Positions 33,778 to 43,727 of a stretch of DNA of 64,000 nucleotides are shown here, piece after piece. Both the position numbers and the translations under genes were made by a program. Within the stretch, counting starts at the first letter, position 1. Every line of letters begins with the position of its first letter. The notes below the pieces were generated by a model, which searched no databases, was not told where the DNA came from, and saw only the letters and a list, made by a program, of their open reading frames with translations. Origin of the DNA: Clostridium sp. AM58-1XD (GTDB taxonomy: Bacteria; Bacillota; Clostridia; Lachnospirales; Lachnospiraceae); NCBI RefSeq assembly GCF_003464085.1, contig NZ_QSDR01000011.1, positions 62,001-126,000 on the forward strand, in the 5' to 3' direction.

Positions 33778-36000
33778 TTGGCTACGATCAGCGGTTTTGT
33801 GGAAAAAATAAAATATCGCAATGAAGACAACGGTTATACGGTGCTCAATGTTGTTGCCGAGGAGGATGAGTATATTCTGGTAGGAACGTTCCACTACATA
33901 TCGGAAGGAGAGATGCTGGAAGCGACAGGAACTATGACCGATCATCCGATTTATGGAGAACAGCTTCAGGTAGAGAGCTATGAGATCAAGGTGCCGGAGG
34001 ACATTCATTCTGTAGAACGCTATCTGGCCTCAGGGGCGGTTAAGGGAATCGGGGCGGCCCTGGCGGCCAGAATCGTGCGCCATTTTAAAGCAGATACATT
34101 CCGCATCATGGAAGAAGAACCAGAACGGCTTTCCGAGGTAAAGGGCATAAGTGAGAAAATGGCAATGGCAATTTCGGAGCAGGTGGAAGAGAAAAAAGAG
34201 ATGCGCCAGGCTATGATGTATCTTCAGAAATATGGAATTTCCATGAATCTGGCCCTCAAAATCTATAACGAATATGGCTCCAGGCTGTATGGGATCATCG
34301 AAGAGAATCCATATAGGCTTGCAGATGATATTCCCGGCGTAGGATTTAAGATGGCGGATGAGATTGCCCGCCAGGCCGGTATTTTTACGGATTCGGATTA
34401 CCGTATCCAATGCGGACTTTTATATACGCTTCTGCAGGCGCTGAACAACGGCCATACATATCTGCCTGAGCAGGAACTCCTTGCAAACGCGTCAGAGCTT
34501 CTCAAAGTCCGCCCGGAAGATATGGAGAAGCATCTGATGGATATGCAGATCGATAAGAAGCTGGTGGTAAAAGAGGTTGACGGCGTCCGCATTGTCTACG
34601 CCTCCCAGTATTATTACCTGGAAATGAACACGGCCAGGATGTTGTTTGACTTGAATATTAAAGGCAGTGTAGCAGAAGAAGCGGTCTATAAACGTTTGGA
34701 TGCCATACAGGCCGAGGAAGGGATCGAACTGGATCCCCTTCAGGCCAGAGCTGTAGCAGAAGCGGTTAACAGCGGACTTTTAATTATAACAGGCGGGCCG
34801 GGAACGGGAAAAACGACGATAATCAATACGATCCTCAAGTATTTTGAAGGAGAGGGGATGGAAATATTCCTTGCGGCCCCGACGGGGAGGGCGGCGAAGA
34901 GGATGACGGAAGCTACGGGATGGGAAGCCAAAACGATACACCGCCTTCTGGAGCTGAACGGGGTGCCTGGTGAAAAGGACAGTACCGGGATGCATTTTGA
35001 AAAAAATGAGGAAAATCCTCTGGAAGCAGATGTGGTCATTATCGATGAGATGTCCATGGTGGATATTCATCTGATGCATTCCCTGTTAAAAGCGGTCAAT
35101 GTGGGCACGCGGCTCATTCTTGTGGGCGATGTGAACCAGCTGCCGTCCGTAGGACCTGGAAGTGTGCTGAAGGATATTATCGATTCCGGCTGTTTCAACG
35201 TAGTGAAACTGACCAGGATATTCCGTCAGGCATCTCAAAGTGACATCGTTGTCAATGCCCACAAGATCCATGCAGGAGAACAGATTCCTCTGGGTAAGAG
35301 GAGCAATGATTTCCTGTTTATAAAAAGGGATCATCCGGATGCCATAATCAGCGCCATGATCACCCTGATCAAAGAAAAACTGCCGGGATACGTACATGCG
35401 GAGCCATTTGATATCCAGATTATGACGCCCATGAGAAAAGGGGCCCTCGGAGTGGAGAGGATCAACGGGATTCTTCAGGAGTTCTTAAATCCGCCGGATA
35501 AGTCCAAGGAGGAAAGGGAGTCAGGAGGCGTTACATACCGGGTCGGCGATAAGGTGATGCAGATTAAAAACAATTATCAGTTGGAGTGGGAGACTCGCAG
35601 CCGATACGGAATTCCCATGGAGAGCGGACTCGGTGTCTTCAACGGCGATATGGGGATCATACGTGAAATTAATTCTTTTGCCGAAACCATGACCGTGGAG
35701 TTCGATGAAGGGAAGATGGTCGAGTACAGTTTCAAGCAGCTGGAAGAACTGGAACTGGCCTATGCAATTACAATTCATAAATCTCAGGGCAGTGAATATC
35801 CTGCAGTAATCATTCCCGTTTACAGCGGTCCACGCATGCTGATGACAAGGAATCTGATTTATACGGCAGTGACGAGAGCAAAGAACTGCGTATGCCTGGT
35901 GGGCCTGCCTGAAACATTTCAGTCCATGGTCAATAATGAAACGGAGCAGAGGCGGTATACGGGACTCAGGGCCCGGATAGAAGAGATCGCCCAGCTGTAA
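33778..36000 (+). CDS. recD2: RecD2-type ATP-dependent DNA helicase
   Basis: About 740 residues. N-terminal OB-like and helix-hairpin-helix regions (GAVKGIGAALAARIV, LSEVKGISEKMAMAI, PGVGFKMADEIA), then a superfamily 1B helicase core: Walker A GGPGTGKTT near residue 340, Walker B VIIDEMSMVD, GDVNQLPSVGPG and the C-terminal AITIHKSQGSEYPAV. RecD2 acts 5'-3' in repair outside RecBCD. TTG 33778 has AGGTGG 8 bases upstream and aligns with family starts (ATISGFVEKI); ATG 33757 is the alternative, and a start at 33715 lies in the repeat. Confidence 0.93.
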   Translation: MATISGFVEKIKYRNEDNGYTVLNVVAEEDEYILVGTFHYISEGEMLEATGTMTDHPIYGEQLQVESYEIKVPEDIHSVERYLASGAVKGIGAALAARIVRHFKADTFRIMEEEPERLSEVKGISEKMAMAISEQVEEKKEMRQAMMYLQKYGISMNLALKIYNEYGSRLYGIIEENPYRLADDIPGVGFKMADEIARQAGIFTDSDYRIQCGLLYTLLQALNNGHTYLPEQELLANASELLKVRPEDMEKHLMDMQIDKKLVVKEVDGVRIVYASQYYYLEMNTARMLFDLNIKGSVAEEAVYKRLDAIQAEEGIELDPLQARAVAEAVNSGLLIITGGPGTGKTTIINTILKYFEGEGMEIFLAAPTGRAAKRMTEATGWEAKTIHRLLELNGVPGEKDSTGMHFEKNEENPLEADVVIIDEMSMVDIHLMHSLLKAVNVGTRLILVGDVNQLPSVGPGSVLKDIIDSGCFNVVKLTRIFRQASQSDIVVNAHKIHAGEQIPLGKRSNDFLFIKRDHPDAIISAMITLIKEKLPGYVHAEPFDIQIMTPMRKGALGVERINGILQEFLNPPDKSKEERESGGVTYRVGDKVMQIKNNYQLEWETRSRYGIPMESGLGVFNGDMGIIREINSFAETMTVEFDEGKMVEYSFKQLEELELAYAITIHKSQGSEYPAVIIPVYSGPRMLMTRNLIYTAVTRAKNCVCLVGLPETFQSMVNNETEQRRYTGLRARIEEIAQL

Positions 36001-36041
36001 AGCGGCAGATTCTAAAAGGCAGGCGCACAGGTACGATACAA

Positions 36042-36080
36042 AAATACAACATATAAATACAACATACAAATACAACATAT
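36042..36080. repeat. Three 13-base tandem repeats (AAATACAACATAT type)
   Basis: Units at 36042-36054, 36055-36067 and 36068-36080 differ at one base; a degenerate fourth lies near 36092-36104. No coding capacity fits. It is a short minisatellite between recD2 and the hairpin repeat. Confidence 0.85.
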
Positions 36081-36142
36081 AGTAAACATGCAAATCCAAC
36101 ACACATCACATTATGAAAGAGAGCGCTGTAGAAAGAAGTAAA

Positions 36143-36213
36143 GAATTGCCGCCGATTTCAGATGAAGCGACTCGGCTGCCGCCTGGAACGGAATCTGGCA
36201 TCGGCGGCAATTC
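36143..36213. repeat. Conserved-loop hairpin repeat, copy 2
   Basis: GAATTGCCGCCGAT (36143-36156) pairs with ATCGGCGGCAATTC (36200-36213). The loop contains GCGACTCGG, CTGCCGCC and TGGAACGGAA, matching the loops at 29638 and 38975 (inverted). An outer GAAAGAG/CTCTTTC pairing extends it to 36116-36229. It separates recD2 from comFC. Confidence 0.8.
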
Positions 36214-36254
36214 TGGCTCGACTCTTTCATCGCTCTGCGTTCACCTAAAATCAT

Positions 36255-36983
36255 ATGAAGAAAATTCTTAAAAAATCTGCGTCTTTTTTGACAGACGCAT
36301 TATTTCCAAGACGCTGCCCCGTCTGTGAAGGCATCGTCTCATCTGGGGGCAGTCTGATCTGCCCGTCATGTTTTTCTAAATTATCTTTTGTGAAATCCCC
36401 AACGTGTAAAAAATGTGGAAAAGAAGTTATGAACGACAGAATAGAATACTGCTATGACTGTACCAGGCATCTTCGTACGTTTGAAGCCGGAATGGCTCTT
36501 CTCAATTACAATGATGCCGCAGCCGGATCCATGGCTCAGATAAAATATCATAATAAAAGGGAATATCTGGATTTCTATGGGGAGGCCATCGTCAGGAGAT
36601 ACGGAAAAAGAATCTTCCGTATCCATCCGGATGCGCTGATTCCCGTACCGGTTCATCCGTCCAAGATGAGGACGCGGGGCTACAATCAGGCAGAGCTGCT
36701 GGCGGACCGAATCGGCAGACAGCTTGGCCTGCCGGTAAATTCAGACATTCTTTTGAGGAGCAGAAAGACAGAACCTCAGAAAGACCTTTCACCTCAGGAG
36801 CGGTTTAAAAATCTGGAAAAGGCGTTTACGGCAGTGCATGTGCCGGAAAGCATGCATAAGGTCCTGCTGGTTGATGATATTTATACGACCGGAAGTACGG
36901 CAGAGGCGTGTACAAGGGCCCTGAAACAACAGGGAATTGAGCGGGTTTATTTTCTGACAATATGTATTGGATATGGCAAATGA
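36255..36983 (+). CDS. comFC: ComF family phosphoribosyltransferase-like protein
   Basis: 242 residues. N-terminal zinc-finger cysteines CPVCEG, CPSC, CKKCG and CYDC, then a PRTase-fold C-terminus with VLLVDDIYTTGSTAEAC (PRPP loop) and VPVHPSKMRTRGYNQAELLA. ComFC homologues aid uptake of transforming DNA. It follows recD2, a common clostridial pairing of DNA-processing genes. ATG 36255 lacks a strong ribosome site. Confidence 0.92.
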   Translation: MKKILKKSASFLTDALFPRRCPVCEGIVSSGGSLICPSCFSKLSFVKSPTCKKCGKEVMNDRIEYCYDCTRHLRTFEAGMALLNYNDAAAGSMAQIKYHNKREYLDFYGEAIVRRYGKRIFRIHPDALIPVPVHPSKMRTRGYNQAELLADRIGRQLGLPVNSDILLRSRKTEPQKDLSPQERFKNLEKAFTAVHVPESMHKVLLVDDIYTTGSTAEACTRALKQQGIERVYFLTICIGYGK

Positions 36984-37103
36984 CAGTTAGTTCAGAATTT
37001 TGGATAATTGTACTGTTATTAGGATGGTGTGAAAAAAGGAAGTTCGGTATAATGAAGTCAGTTGGAACGAAGGATGATCTGACAGAAAAAAGGGAGGGAT
37101 TTT

Positions 37104-37769
37104 ATGACAAACCAGGAGATCCTCTCTCATGTAGACCATACGTTGCTGAAAGCAGTATCTACATGGGACGAGATTCAGAAAATATGTGAGGAGGCGCTGG
37201 AAAATCATACGGCGTCCGTATGTGTACCGCCCAGCTATATCAAGAGAATCGCAGATACATATGGCAATAAGATCAACATTTGTACGGTGATCGGTTTTCC
37301 TCTGGGGTATAACACGACTGCGGTGAAAGTATTTGAGGTACAGCAGGCTATCGCCGACGGAGCTGGGGAAGTCGATATGGTCGTTAATATCGGCGACGTA
37401 AAGAACGGGGATTTTGACAAAGTCACGAAAGAAATTGAAGCTTTGAAAAAGGCTGCCGGAGATCATGTTCTGAAGGTGATTATAGAGACGTGTTATCTGA
37501 CAGAAGAAGAAAAAATCAGGCTTTGCCAATGTGTTACAGATGGCGGAGCTGATTATATCAAGACATCCACCGGTTTTGGAACAGCTGGAGCAAAAATTGA
37601 GGATGTGCGCCTTTTCAAACAGTACATCGGTCCGAACGTAAAGATTAAGGCCGCCGGCGGCGTAAAGACAAAGGCCGACCTGGAACTGTTTCTGGAGGAA
37701 GGCTGTGACAGAATTGGTACAAGTTCCGCACTTATGCTGCTGAAAGGGGAAGCAGCCGGACAGTATTGA
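37104..37769 (+). CDS. deoC: Deoxyribose-phosphate aldolase
   Basis: 221 residues. Class I aldolase TIM barrel: DHTLLKA at the start, CVPPSYIKRI, Schiff-base Lys in DYIKTSTGFGTAGA and the second Lys in VKIKAAGGVK. It cleaves deoxyribose-5-phosphate to acetaldehyde and glyceraldehyde-3-phosphate in nucleoside salvage. AAGGGAGG lies before the ATG. Alone, without deoABD. A TATAAT lies near 37050 with an unclear -35. Confidence 0.95.
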   Translation: MTNQEILSHVDHTLLKAVSTWDEIQKICEEALENHTASVCVPPSYIKRIADTYGNKINICTVIGFPLGYNTTAVKVFEVQQAIADGAGEVDMVVNIGDVKNGDFDKVTKEIEALKKAAGDHVLKVIIETCYLTEEEKIRLCQCVTDGGADYIKTSTGFGTAGAKIEDVRLFKQYIGPNVKIKAAGGVKTKADLELFLEEGCDRIGTSSALMLLKGEAAGQY

Positions 37770-37819
37770 TCTGATGGGAAGAGTTTCATATATTTTCATA
37801 TAAAGAGGAGGAGTTTACA

Positions 37820-38905
37820 ATGAAAAAAAGAATGTTATCCGTATTATGCATTTCAGCAATGGCATTGGGCCTGACGGCCTGCGGAGGCGGAAAGGAAGCA
37901 GCTCCGGCTGACAATGGAGCGAAAGAAGAAGTGAAATCTGAGGCTGCCGACACAGGCGATAAGAAAGATGATAAGGCCGGAGGAGGAAAACTGATTATTT
38001 ACAGCCCTCTGACAGAGTCCATGATTGATTCCATGCTATCCAAGTTTGAAGAAGATACGGGAATTGACGCCGAGTGCCTGGCAATGGGAACAGGAGACGC
38101 CTTAAAGAGAATCCAGACAGAGGCCGACAGCCCGCAGGCGGATGTTCTCTGGTCAGGAACAATCGGAACCGTTAAGAACAAAAGTGAGTATTTTGCCGAT
38201 TATACCTGCGTAAATGAAGATGCATTCTACGACGAGTACAAGAATACGGAAGGAAACCTGACGAGATTCGATACCATTCCGTCCGTTATTATGGTAAACA
38301 CCGATCTGATCGGCGATATCGAAATTAAAGGCTATGAAGACCTCCTGAATCCGGAGCTGAAAGGAAAGATTGCATTTGCAGATCCTGCGGCGTCCTCTTC
38401 ATCCTTTGAGCACCTGGTAAATATGCTTTACGCAATGGGAGAGGGAAATCCTGAGAATGGATGGGATTATGTGAAACAGTTCTGCGCACAGCTGGATGGA
38501 AAACTCCTCGGCGGATCATCCGCAGTGTACAAGGGCGTTGCAGACGGCGAGTATACAGTTGGACTTACATTTGAGCAGGGATCTGCACAGTATGTAGGAG
38601 CCGGCGCTCCTGTTAAGACGGTCTATATGGAAGAAGGCGTAATCTTCCGTGGTGACGGCGTTTATATTATCAAGGGCTGCCCGAACGAAGAAAATGCCCA
38701 GAAGTTTGTAGACTGGCTGACAAGTCAGGAAGTTCAGGAATATATGAACAATACTCAGTACAGAAGAACCATCCGCAAAGACGTTCCGGCAGGCGATTCC
38801 ATGGAACCAATGGAAAACATCAGTGTGATCCAGGATGACGAAACGGATACGGCAGAACATAAATCTGAGTGGCTGGAAGCTTTCAAGGATATCTTTACAG
38901 AATAA
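37820..38905 (+). CDS. ABC transporter substrate-binding lipoprotein (FbpA/AfuA type)
   Basis: 361 residues. Lipobox LTACG (Cys21), acidic tether to about residue 55, then a family 1 extracellular solute-binding domain: LIIYSPLTESMIDSML, ADVLWSGTIGTV, GKIAFADPAASSSSFEHLV and CPNEENAQKFVDWLTSQEVQE. Receptors of this shape bind Fe(III), but relatives bind phosphonates or sugar phosphates. It is the first gene of an operon with an ATPase and a fused permease, and a two-component system follows, as in ligand-induced uptake systems. Confidence 0.92.
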   Translation: MKKRMLSVLCISAMALGLTACGGGKEAAPADNGAKEEVKSEAADTGDKKDDKAGGGKLIIYSPLTESMIDSMLSKFEEDTGIDAECLAMGTGDALKRIQTEADSPQADVLWSGTIGTVKNKSEYFADYTCVNEDAFYDEYKNTEGNLTRFDTIPSVIMVNTDLIGDIEIKGYEDLLNPELKGKIAFADPAASSSSFEHLVNMLYAMGEGNPENGWDYVKQFCAQLDGKLLGGSSAVYKGVADGEYTVGLTFEQGSAQYVGAGAPVKTVYMEEGVIFRGDGVYIIKGCPNEENAQKFVDWLTSQEVQEYMNNTQYRRTIRKDVPAGDSMEPMENISVIQDDETDTAEHKSEWLEAFKDIFTE

Positions 38906-38959
38906 TTATGTAACTGAAAATGGACTGAAAAGAGGGTGCTGCAAAAGTGAAGTCAGCGT

Positions 38960-39020
38960 GCCGCCGATACCAGATTCCGTTCCAGGCGGTGGCCAAGTCA
39001 CTACATCTGGTATCGGTGGC
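38960..39020. repeat. Conserved-loop hairpin repeat, copy 3 (inverted)
   Basis: GCCGCCGATACCAGA (38960-38974) pairs with TCTGGTATCGGTGGC (39006-39020), one G-T wobble. The loop (TTCCGTTCCAGGCGGTGG) is the reverse complement of those at 29638 and 36159. Outer GGGTGCTGCAAAA and TTTTTGCGGCGCCC arms with a T-run make it a partial terminator inside the transporter operon, limiting ATPase and permease relative to the receptor. Confidence 0.8.
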
Positions 39021-39073
39021 AATGCTTTATTCTTTTTGCGGCGCCCTTTTCTTAATAGGCAGAGGGTGAAAAA

Positions 39074-40190
39074 ATGAGTGTTTCGATAGGAATAGATAAT
39101 GTAGTAAAAAAATATGGGGATCTGACAATCATTCCGGATTTGTCAGCACAGATTAAAAATGGGGAGTTTTTTACGCTGCTCGGCCCGTCCGGCTGCGGCA
39201 AGACAACGCTGCTTCGTATGATTGCAGGATTTAACAGTATTGAAGGCGGTACGATCAAGTTTGAAGACCAGGTAATTAATGATATACCGGCTCAGAAGAG
39301 AAACATCGGCATGGTTTTTCAGAGCTACGCTATTTTTCCTCATCTGACCGTAAGACAGAACGTGGAGTATGGACTCAAGATCCGCAAGACGCCAGGGATG
39401 AGATGAAACAGAGGTCGATGAAATATTAAAAGTCGTGAAGATCGATGAATACCAGGACCGTCTTCCTGAAAGGCTGTCCGGAGGCCAGCAGCAGCGTGTG
39501 GCCCTGGCCCGCGCCATTGTGATTCATCCTCAGGTGCTTCTGATGGATGAGCCGCTTTCCAACCTGGATGCAAAGCTGCGTATCGAGATGAGGAGCGCAA
39601 TCCGTGACGTACAGAAACAGGTCGGCATTACTACTGTATATGTAACACACGATCAGGAAGAGGCCCTGGCGATTTCAGACAGGATTGCAGTTATGAAGCT
39701 AGGAGTGATTCAGCAGATCGGTACGCCGCAGAGCATATATGCCCGTCCTTACAATGCATTCGTATCCACATTTATCGGCCATTCCAATCTGTTCTATGCA
39801 AATATAAAGAAAGACGGAGATAAGAAACTGGTTGTATTCCGCAATGGCTACAAGGCTGAGATGCCGAATCTTATGGATACGGTGGAAGACGGACAGGAAG
39901 TTGTCGTATCTGTCAGACCGGAAGAATTTTCATTAAATGAAAATGGCATGGAATGCGAAATCATCAGCAGGACATTCCTTGGAAAATATACGAATTACTT
40001 CCTGAAATTCGATGATAATATCATCGTGGAAAATCAGCCCAGTATTGAGTACTCTCAGGATCTGGGCCATGTAGACCGGATCTTTGACGTAGGGGAGAAG
40101 ATACGCCTCCGCGCAAATCCAAACAAGATCAATGTATTCACAAAGGATATGGAACAGAGTCTGATAAAGGATGTGAAGAGATATGAATAA
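39074..40190 (+). CDS. ABC transporter ATP-binding protein (FbpC/PotA type), two frameshifts
   Basis: Walker A GPSGCGKTT, signature LSGGQQQR, Walker B VLLMDEPLSNLD, switch VTHDQEEALAI, then a TOBE-like C-terminal domain (VVVSVRPEEFSLNENG). The frame ends at 39406 (RKTPGMR), and the rest starts around 39417. Between them ARDEMKQR is read in the third frame, so two single bases (both G) are missing, near 39390 and 39414. Restoring both gives 372 residues and a continuous helical segment. It powers the adjacent fused permease. Confidence 0.9.
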
Positions 40191-41852
40191 AAGAAAATTT
40201 AGATGGGACTTCTGGAATGTCGTCACTCTGGCGATCATCGTTCTGTTTATTATATGTCTGATTTATCCTCTTTTAAATCTGTTCCTGAGCGGATTTAAAG
40301 AGACGACGAGAGTGGACGGTCAGGACATCTCTGTGTGGACCATGGCAAACTATGCGAAGTTTTTTGCCAAGAAATATTACACCAGTGCGCTGCTCAATTC
40401 ATTTAAGCTGACGATTTCAGTAACTGCAGTTGCGATTCTTCTTGGAGTCCCGCTGGCGTACTTTATGTCATTTTATAAGATTAAGGGAAAAGGACTTCTG
40501 GAGATCATGTTCATTATTTCCATGATGAGCCCTAACTTCATCGGCGCGTATTCCTGGATTCTTCTCCTTGGAAGAAGCGGAAGCGTTACGCAGTTTCTGA
40601 AAGGATTTGGAATTCATGTTCCGTCTATTTACGGATTCGGAGGCATGCTTCTCGTATTTTCCCTGAAATTGTATCCGTTTATTTACATGTATGTTTCGGG
40701 AGCTTTAAAGAAAATCGACGTGGCTCTTTCAGAAGCGGCAGAGAGCCTTGGCTGCGGCGGGATTAAAAAAGTATTCACTGTCATCATGCCGCTCGTTACG
40801 CCGACTCTTGTAGCTGCATCTCTTCTGGTATTTATGAACTGTATGGCGGATTTTGGTACTCCCGCCCTGATCGGTGAGGGCTACCGCGTCATGCCTACAC
40901 TCGTATACTCTGAATTCGTAGGCGAGACCGGCGGATCTGCTAACTTCGCCGCATGCATGGCCACCATCATGGTTGTCGTCACAGCAGCCGTATTTCTGAT
41001 TCAGAATGGTATGTAAATACGAAATCATTTGCGATGAGCTCCATGCGCCCGATTCAGCCGAAGGCAGCCGGTGGAGTCAAAGGTGTCCTGATCCATTTAT
41101 ACATCTATCTCCTTGCAGGATTTTCCATCATTCCTCAGTGCATGGTCGTATATACCTCCTTTAAGGCAACCAAGATGCAGGTATTTGTGGAAGGATTCTC
41201 CCTGGAAAGCTATCAGAAGATTTTCTCTACAGCGATTCAGTCCATTAAAAATACATATTTGTATTGTTTCATAGCAATTTTGATTATCGTAGTACTCGGC
41301 ATGCTGATCGCCTATCTGGCGGTGAGAAGAAAGAACTGGCTGACGAACCTGATCGATACGATCGCAATGTTCCCATATATTGTACCAGGTTCCGTACTCG
41401 GTATTACTCTTATGATCGCGTTTAACAGACCGCCTGTCATGCTGGCAGGAACAGCAATTATTATGATTATTTCACTCGTCATCAGGCGCCAGGCATATAC
41501 GCTACGCTCCAGCTCCGCAATCCTTTATCAGATCAGTCCGAGCATGGAAGAGGCGGCAATCAGCCTGGGCGATTCTCCGGCCAAATCATTTGTGAAGGTG
41601 ACGGCCAAGATGATGATGCCAGGCGTTCTTTCCGGAGCGATCTTAAGCTGGATTACTCTGATTAATGAACTTAGTTCGTCCGTTATGCTCTATACGGCGA
41701 ATACGAGAACCATGTCGGTCGCTATTTATAATGAAGTAATCCGGGCAAGCTACGGAACGGCTGCCGCGCTGGCTACCATACTGACGGCCACCACAGTTAT
41801 ATCCCTGCTCATCTTCTTCAAAGTTTCCGGAAGCAAGGATGTTACCATGTAG
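40183..41852 (+). CDS. Fused two-domain ABC permease (FbpB type), frameshifted
   Basis: About 12 membrane segments in two homologous halves, each with an EAA loop: ALSEAAESLGCGGIKKVFTVIMP and SMEEAAISLGDSPAKSFVKVTA. Frame 1 ends at 41016 (FLIQNGM). Frame 2 continues WYVNTKSFAMSSM to 41852. Adding one A at about 41005 (CAGAAATGG) gives FLIQKWYVN and 556 residues, as expected for fused FbpB permeases. Overlaps the ATPase gene by 8 bases. The inner in-frame ATG at 40953 is not a true start. Confidence 0.88.
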
Positions 41853-41907
41853 GGAATGTCTGAATGTATGAGATTACATGATTGCGAGTTTCATAGGTAC
41901 GATTTGA

Positions 41908-41944
41908 GGCCTGCCCGGGCATATGCTGCCCGGGGGGCTTTTGG
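41908..41944 (+). terminator. Terminator of the FbpABC-type operon
   Basis: CCCGGGCA (41914-41921) and TGCCCGGG (41927-41934), with GCCT/GGGC extension, then CTTTT. Confidence 0.85.
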
Positions 41945-41963
41945 CCGTTAAAAAGCTATGGTG

Positions 41964-41992
41964 GTGACAGGGAATAAAAAGCATGATATACT
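41964..41992 (+). promoter_or_regulatory. Promoter GTGACA-17-TATACT of the two-component genes
   Basis: GTGACA (41964-41969), 17 bases, TATACT (41987-41992), about 33 bases before the kinase gene. Confidence 0.6.
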
Positions 41993-42024
41993 GCCCATAA
42001 GTATGATGATCATGGAGGAAAGCC

Positions 42025-43713
42025 TTGAAAAAGCAGACCAGTTTTAAAGAAGAAATCAGGAAAAGTTTAATCAGCCATGCCCTGATTCCGTGTATTCTGT
42101 CCATATTTGTGCTGATTATCGCATTTACGGTTGTCGGCCTGCATCTGATTGCAAAAAAGAATATCAGGACATGCAAGGAATTTGCCGCGGGCTTTACGGA
42201 ACTGATTGAAGGTTATTCCAAAAAGGCAGAAGAAATAAGTGGAAAGATTTCAATATCAGACTTTCGGGATCGGACACGCTACAGAGTAGAGGAAGTTTCA
42301 GAGATCTATCAGTTTCTGAACAGACAGGAAATCAGAGGCGAGTATTATCTTTTTGACAGCGAGTACAACCTCCTCTTTTCTACAGCGAATGATTCTGTCG
42401 TAGAAGGATATGTGAGGAATCATCTGCAGGGAAACCGAAATGATGATGAATCCTGGAACAAGATGGTGTTTATGTATGACAATTATAATCTGAGAAGAAA
42501 GACGCCTCCTTCCTGCGTGATTTTTAAAAAGATCGGCGGGAAATCAGTGACTGCCGGATATGGAGGCTTTGTACTGTCTGCGGACTGTTTTGAAGGCAGT
42601 CAGGGGACGCAGGACCTGTCTTTGATCGTAACAAACCGTTTTGAACGGGTGTTCACGGGAGGGCCGGCTAAATTTATAAATGAAAGAGGAAAACTGGAGG
42701 AGGGCGTTAAAAAAGAGAAGGGCATTTTCAGGATGGACGGCCGGTGGTATTTTATGGCTCCGAACGCAGTGTTTGACGGGGAAGCCAAGGTGTTTGCAGT
42801 GTCTGACTGTACGGCATTTATACAGCTGATTGTCATATCCTCTGTGATTGTGGTGGTTCTGGCGGCAGTTATGATATGTTCCATCTACATGAGCGCAAGA
42901 ACGATTGCCACGAAGAAAACGGATATCATGTATGACCTTATATCCGCGCTAGAACAGGTGGAAAAGGGAAACTTCGATGTGAAGCTGAACATACAGTCCA
43001 GTGATGAATTTGAGACAATTGGCAATACGTTCAATATCATGCTTGGCAGCATTAAGCATCTGATCAGCCGTCACCAGGAGCTGGCGAGAGAAAATACGCT
43101 GGCAACCGTTCAGGCGCTGGAATCCCAGTTCAATCCCCACTTCCTTTTTAACACGCTGGAATCCATCCGGTATATGATTAAATTTGAGCCCAAAACGGCA
43201 GAAAAGATGATCGTCAGCCTGTCAAGACTTCTGAGATACAGCATACAGCAGGGAGAGGAAACGGCAACTTTAAAGGAAGAAGCGGGATTCGCCGACAGGT
43301 ACCTTCAAATTATGCTTTATCGCTATGGGGAGCGGCTGAAGTACAGGATCGATGTGGACGAGAGTGTGAAAGATATCGAGGTACCCAGAATGATCCTTCA
43401 GCCTATCGTGGAAAATTCCATAAAATATGGATTCGGAGATGAGGAGAATCTGGAAATTACGATTACGGCGGGAATCAAAGAGGGAGAGCTGGAGATTGTG
43501 GTTCGCGATGACGGAAAGGGAATCGAAGAAGAGCTGCTTGAGAACCTGAAGGAAAATCTGACACACCGTCATAACCGTTCTGAACACATCGGACTATATA
43601 ATGTGCACAGACGAGTTCATCTGTTATATGGAGGAAAGTACGGAGCGTACATAGAGAGTGTTCCGGGAAAAGGTACGGCGGTAAAGCTGATTATACCGGC
43701 AGATGAAATATAA
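42025..43713 (+). CDS. YesM/LytS-type sensor histidine kinase
   Basis: 562 residues from a TTG codon with GGAGGA 4-5 bases upstream. Membrane segments about 18-42 and 270-295 enclose a large extracellular sensor. A HAMP linker follows, then the His_kinase domain with LESQFNPHFLFNTLESIRYM (His near residue 372) and an ATPase domain (LQPIVENSIKYGF, RDDGKGIEEELL, HIGLYNVHRRVHLLYG). Followed 14 bases later by its regulator. Adjacent to the FbpABC-type importer, it may sense the same ligand. Confidence 0.93.
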   Translation: MKKQTSFKEEIRKSLISHALIPCILSIFVLIIAFTVVGLHLIAKKNIRTCKEFAAGFTELIEGYSKKAEEISGKISISDFRDRTRYRVEEVSEIYQFLNRQEIRGEYYLFDSEYNLLFSTANDSVVEGYVRNHLQGNRNDDESWNKMVFMYDNYNLRRKTPPSCVIFKKIGGKSVTAGYGGFVLSADCFEGSQGTQDLSLIVTNRFERVFTGGPAKFINERGKLEEGVKKEKGIFRMDGRWYFMAPNAVFDGEAKVFAVSDCTAFIQLIVISSVIVVVLAAVMICSIYMSARTIATKKTDIMYDLISALEQVEKGNFDVKLNIQSSDEFETIGNTFNIMLGSIKHLISRHQELARENTLATVQALESQFNPHFLFNTLESIRYMIKFEPKTAEKMIVSLSRLLRYSIQQGEETATLKEEAGFADRYLQIMLYRYGERLKYRIDVDESVKDIEVPRMILQPIVENSIKYGFGDEENLEITITAGIKEGELEIVVRDDGKGIEEELLENLKENLTHRHNRSEHIGLYNVHRRVHLLYGGKYGAYIESVPGKGTAVKLIIPADEI

Positions 43714-43727
43714 AGGGGGAGGAACGA

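Noticed and set aside
36042..36104. CRISPR array
   Set aside because: Units are 13 bases with no spacers and no cas genes nearby.
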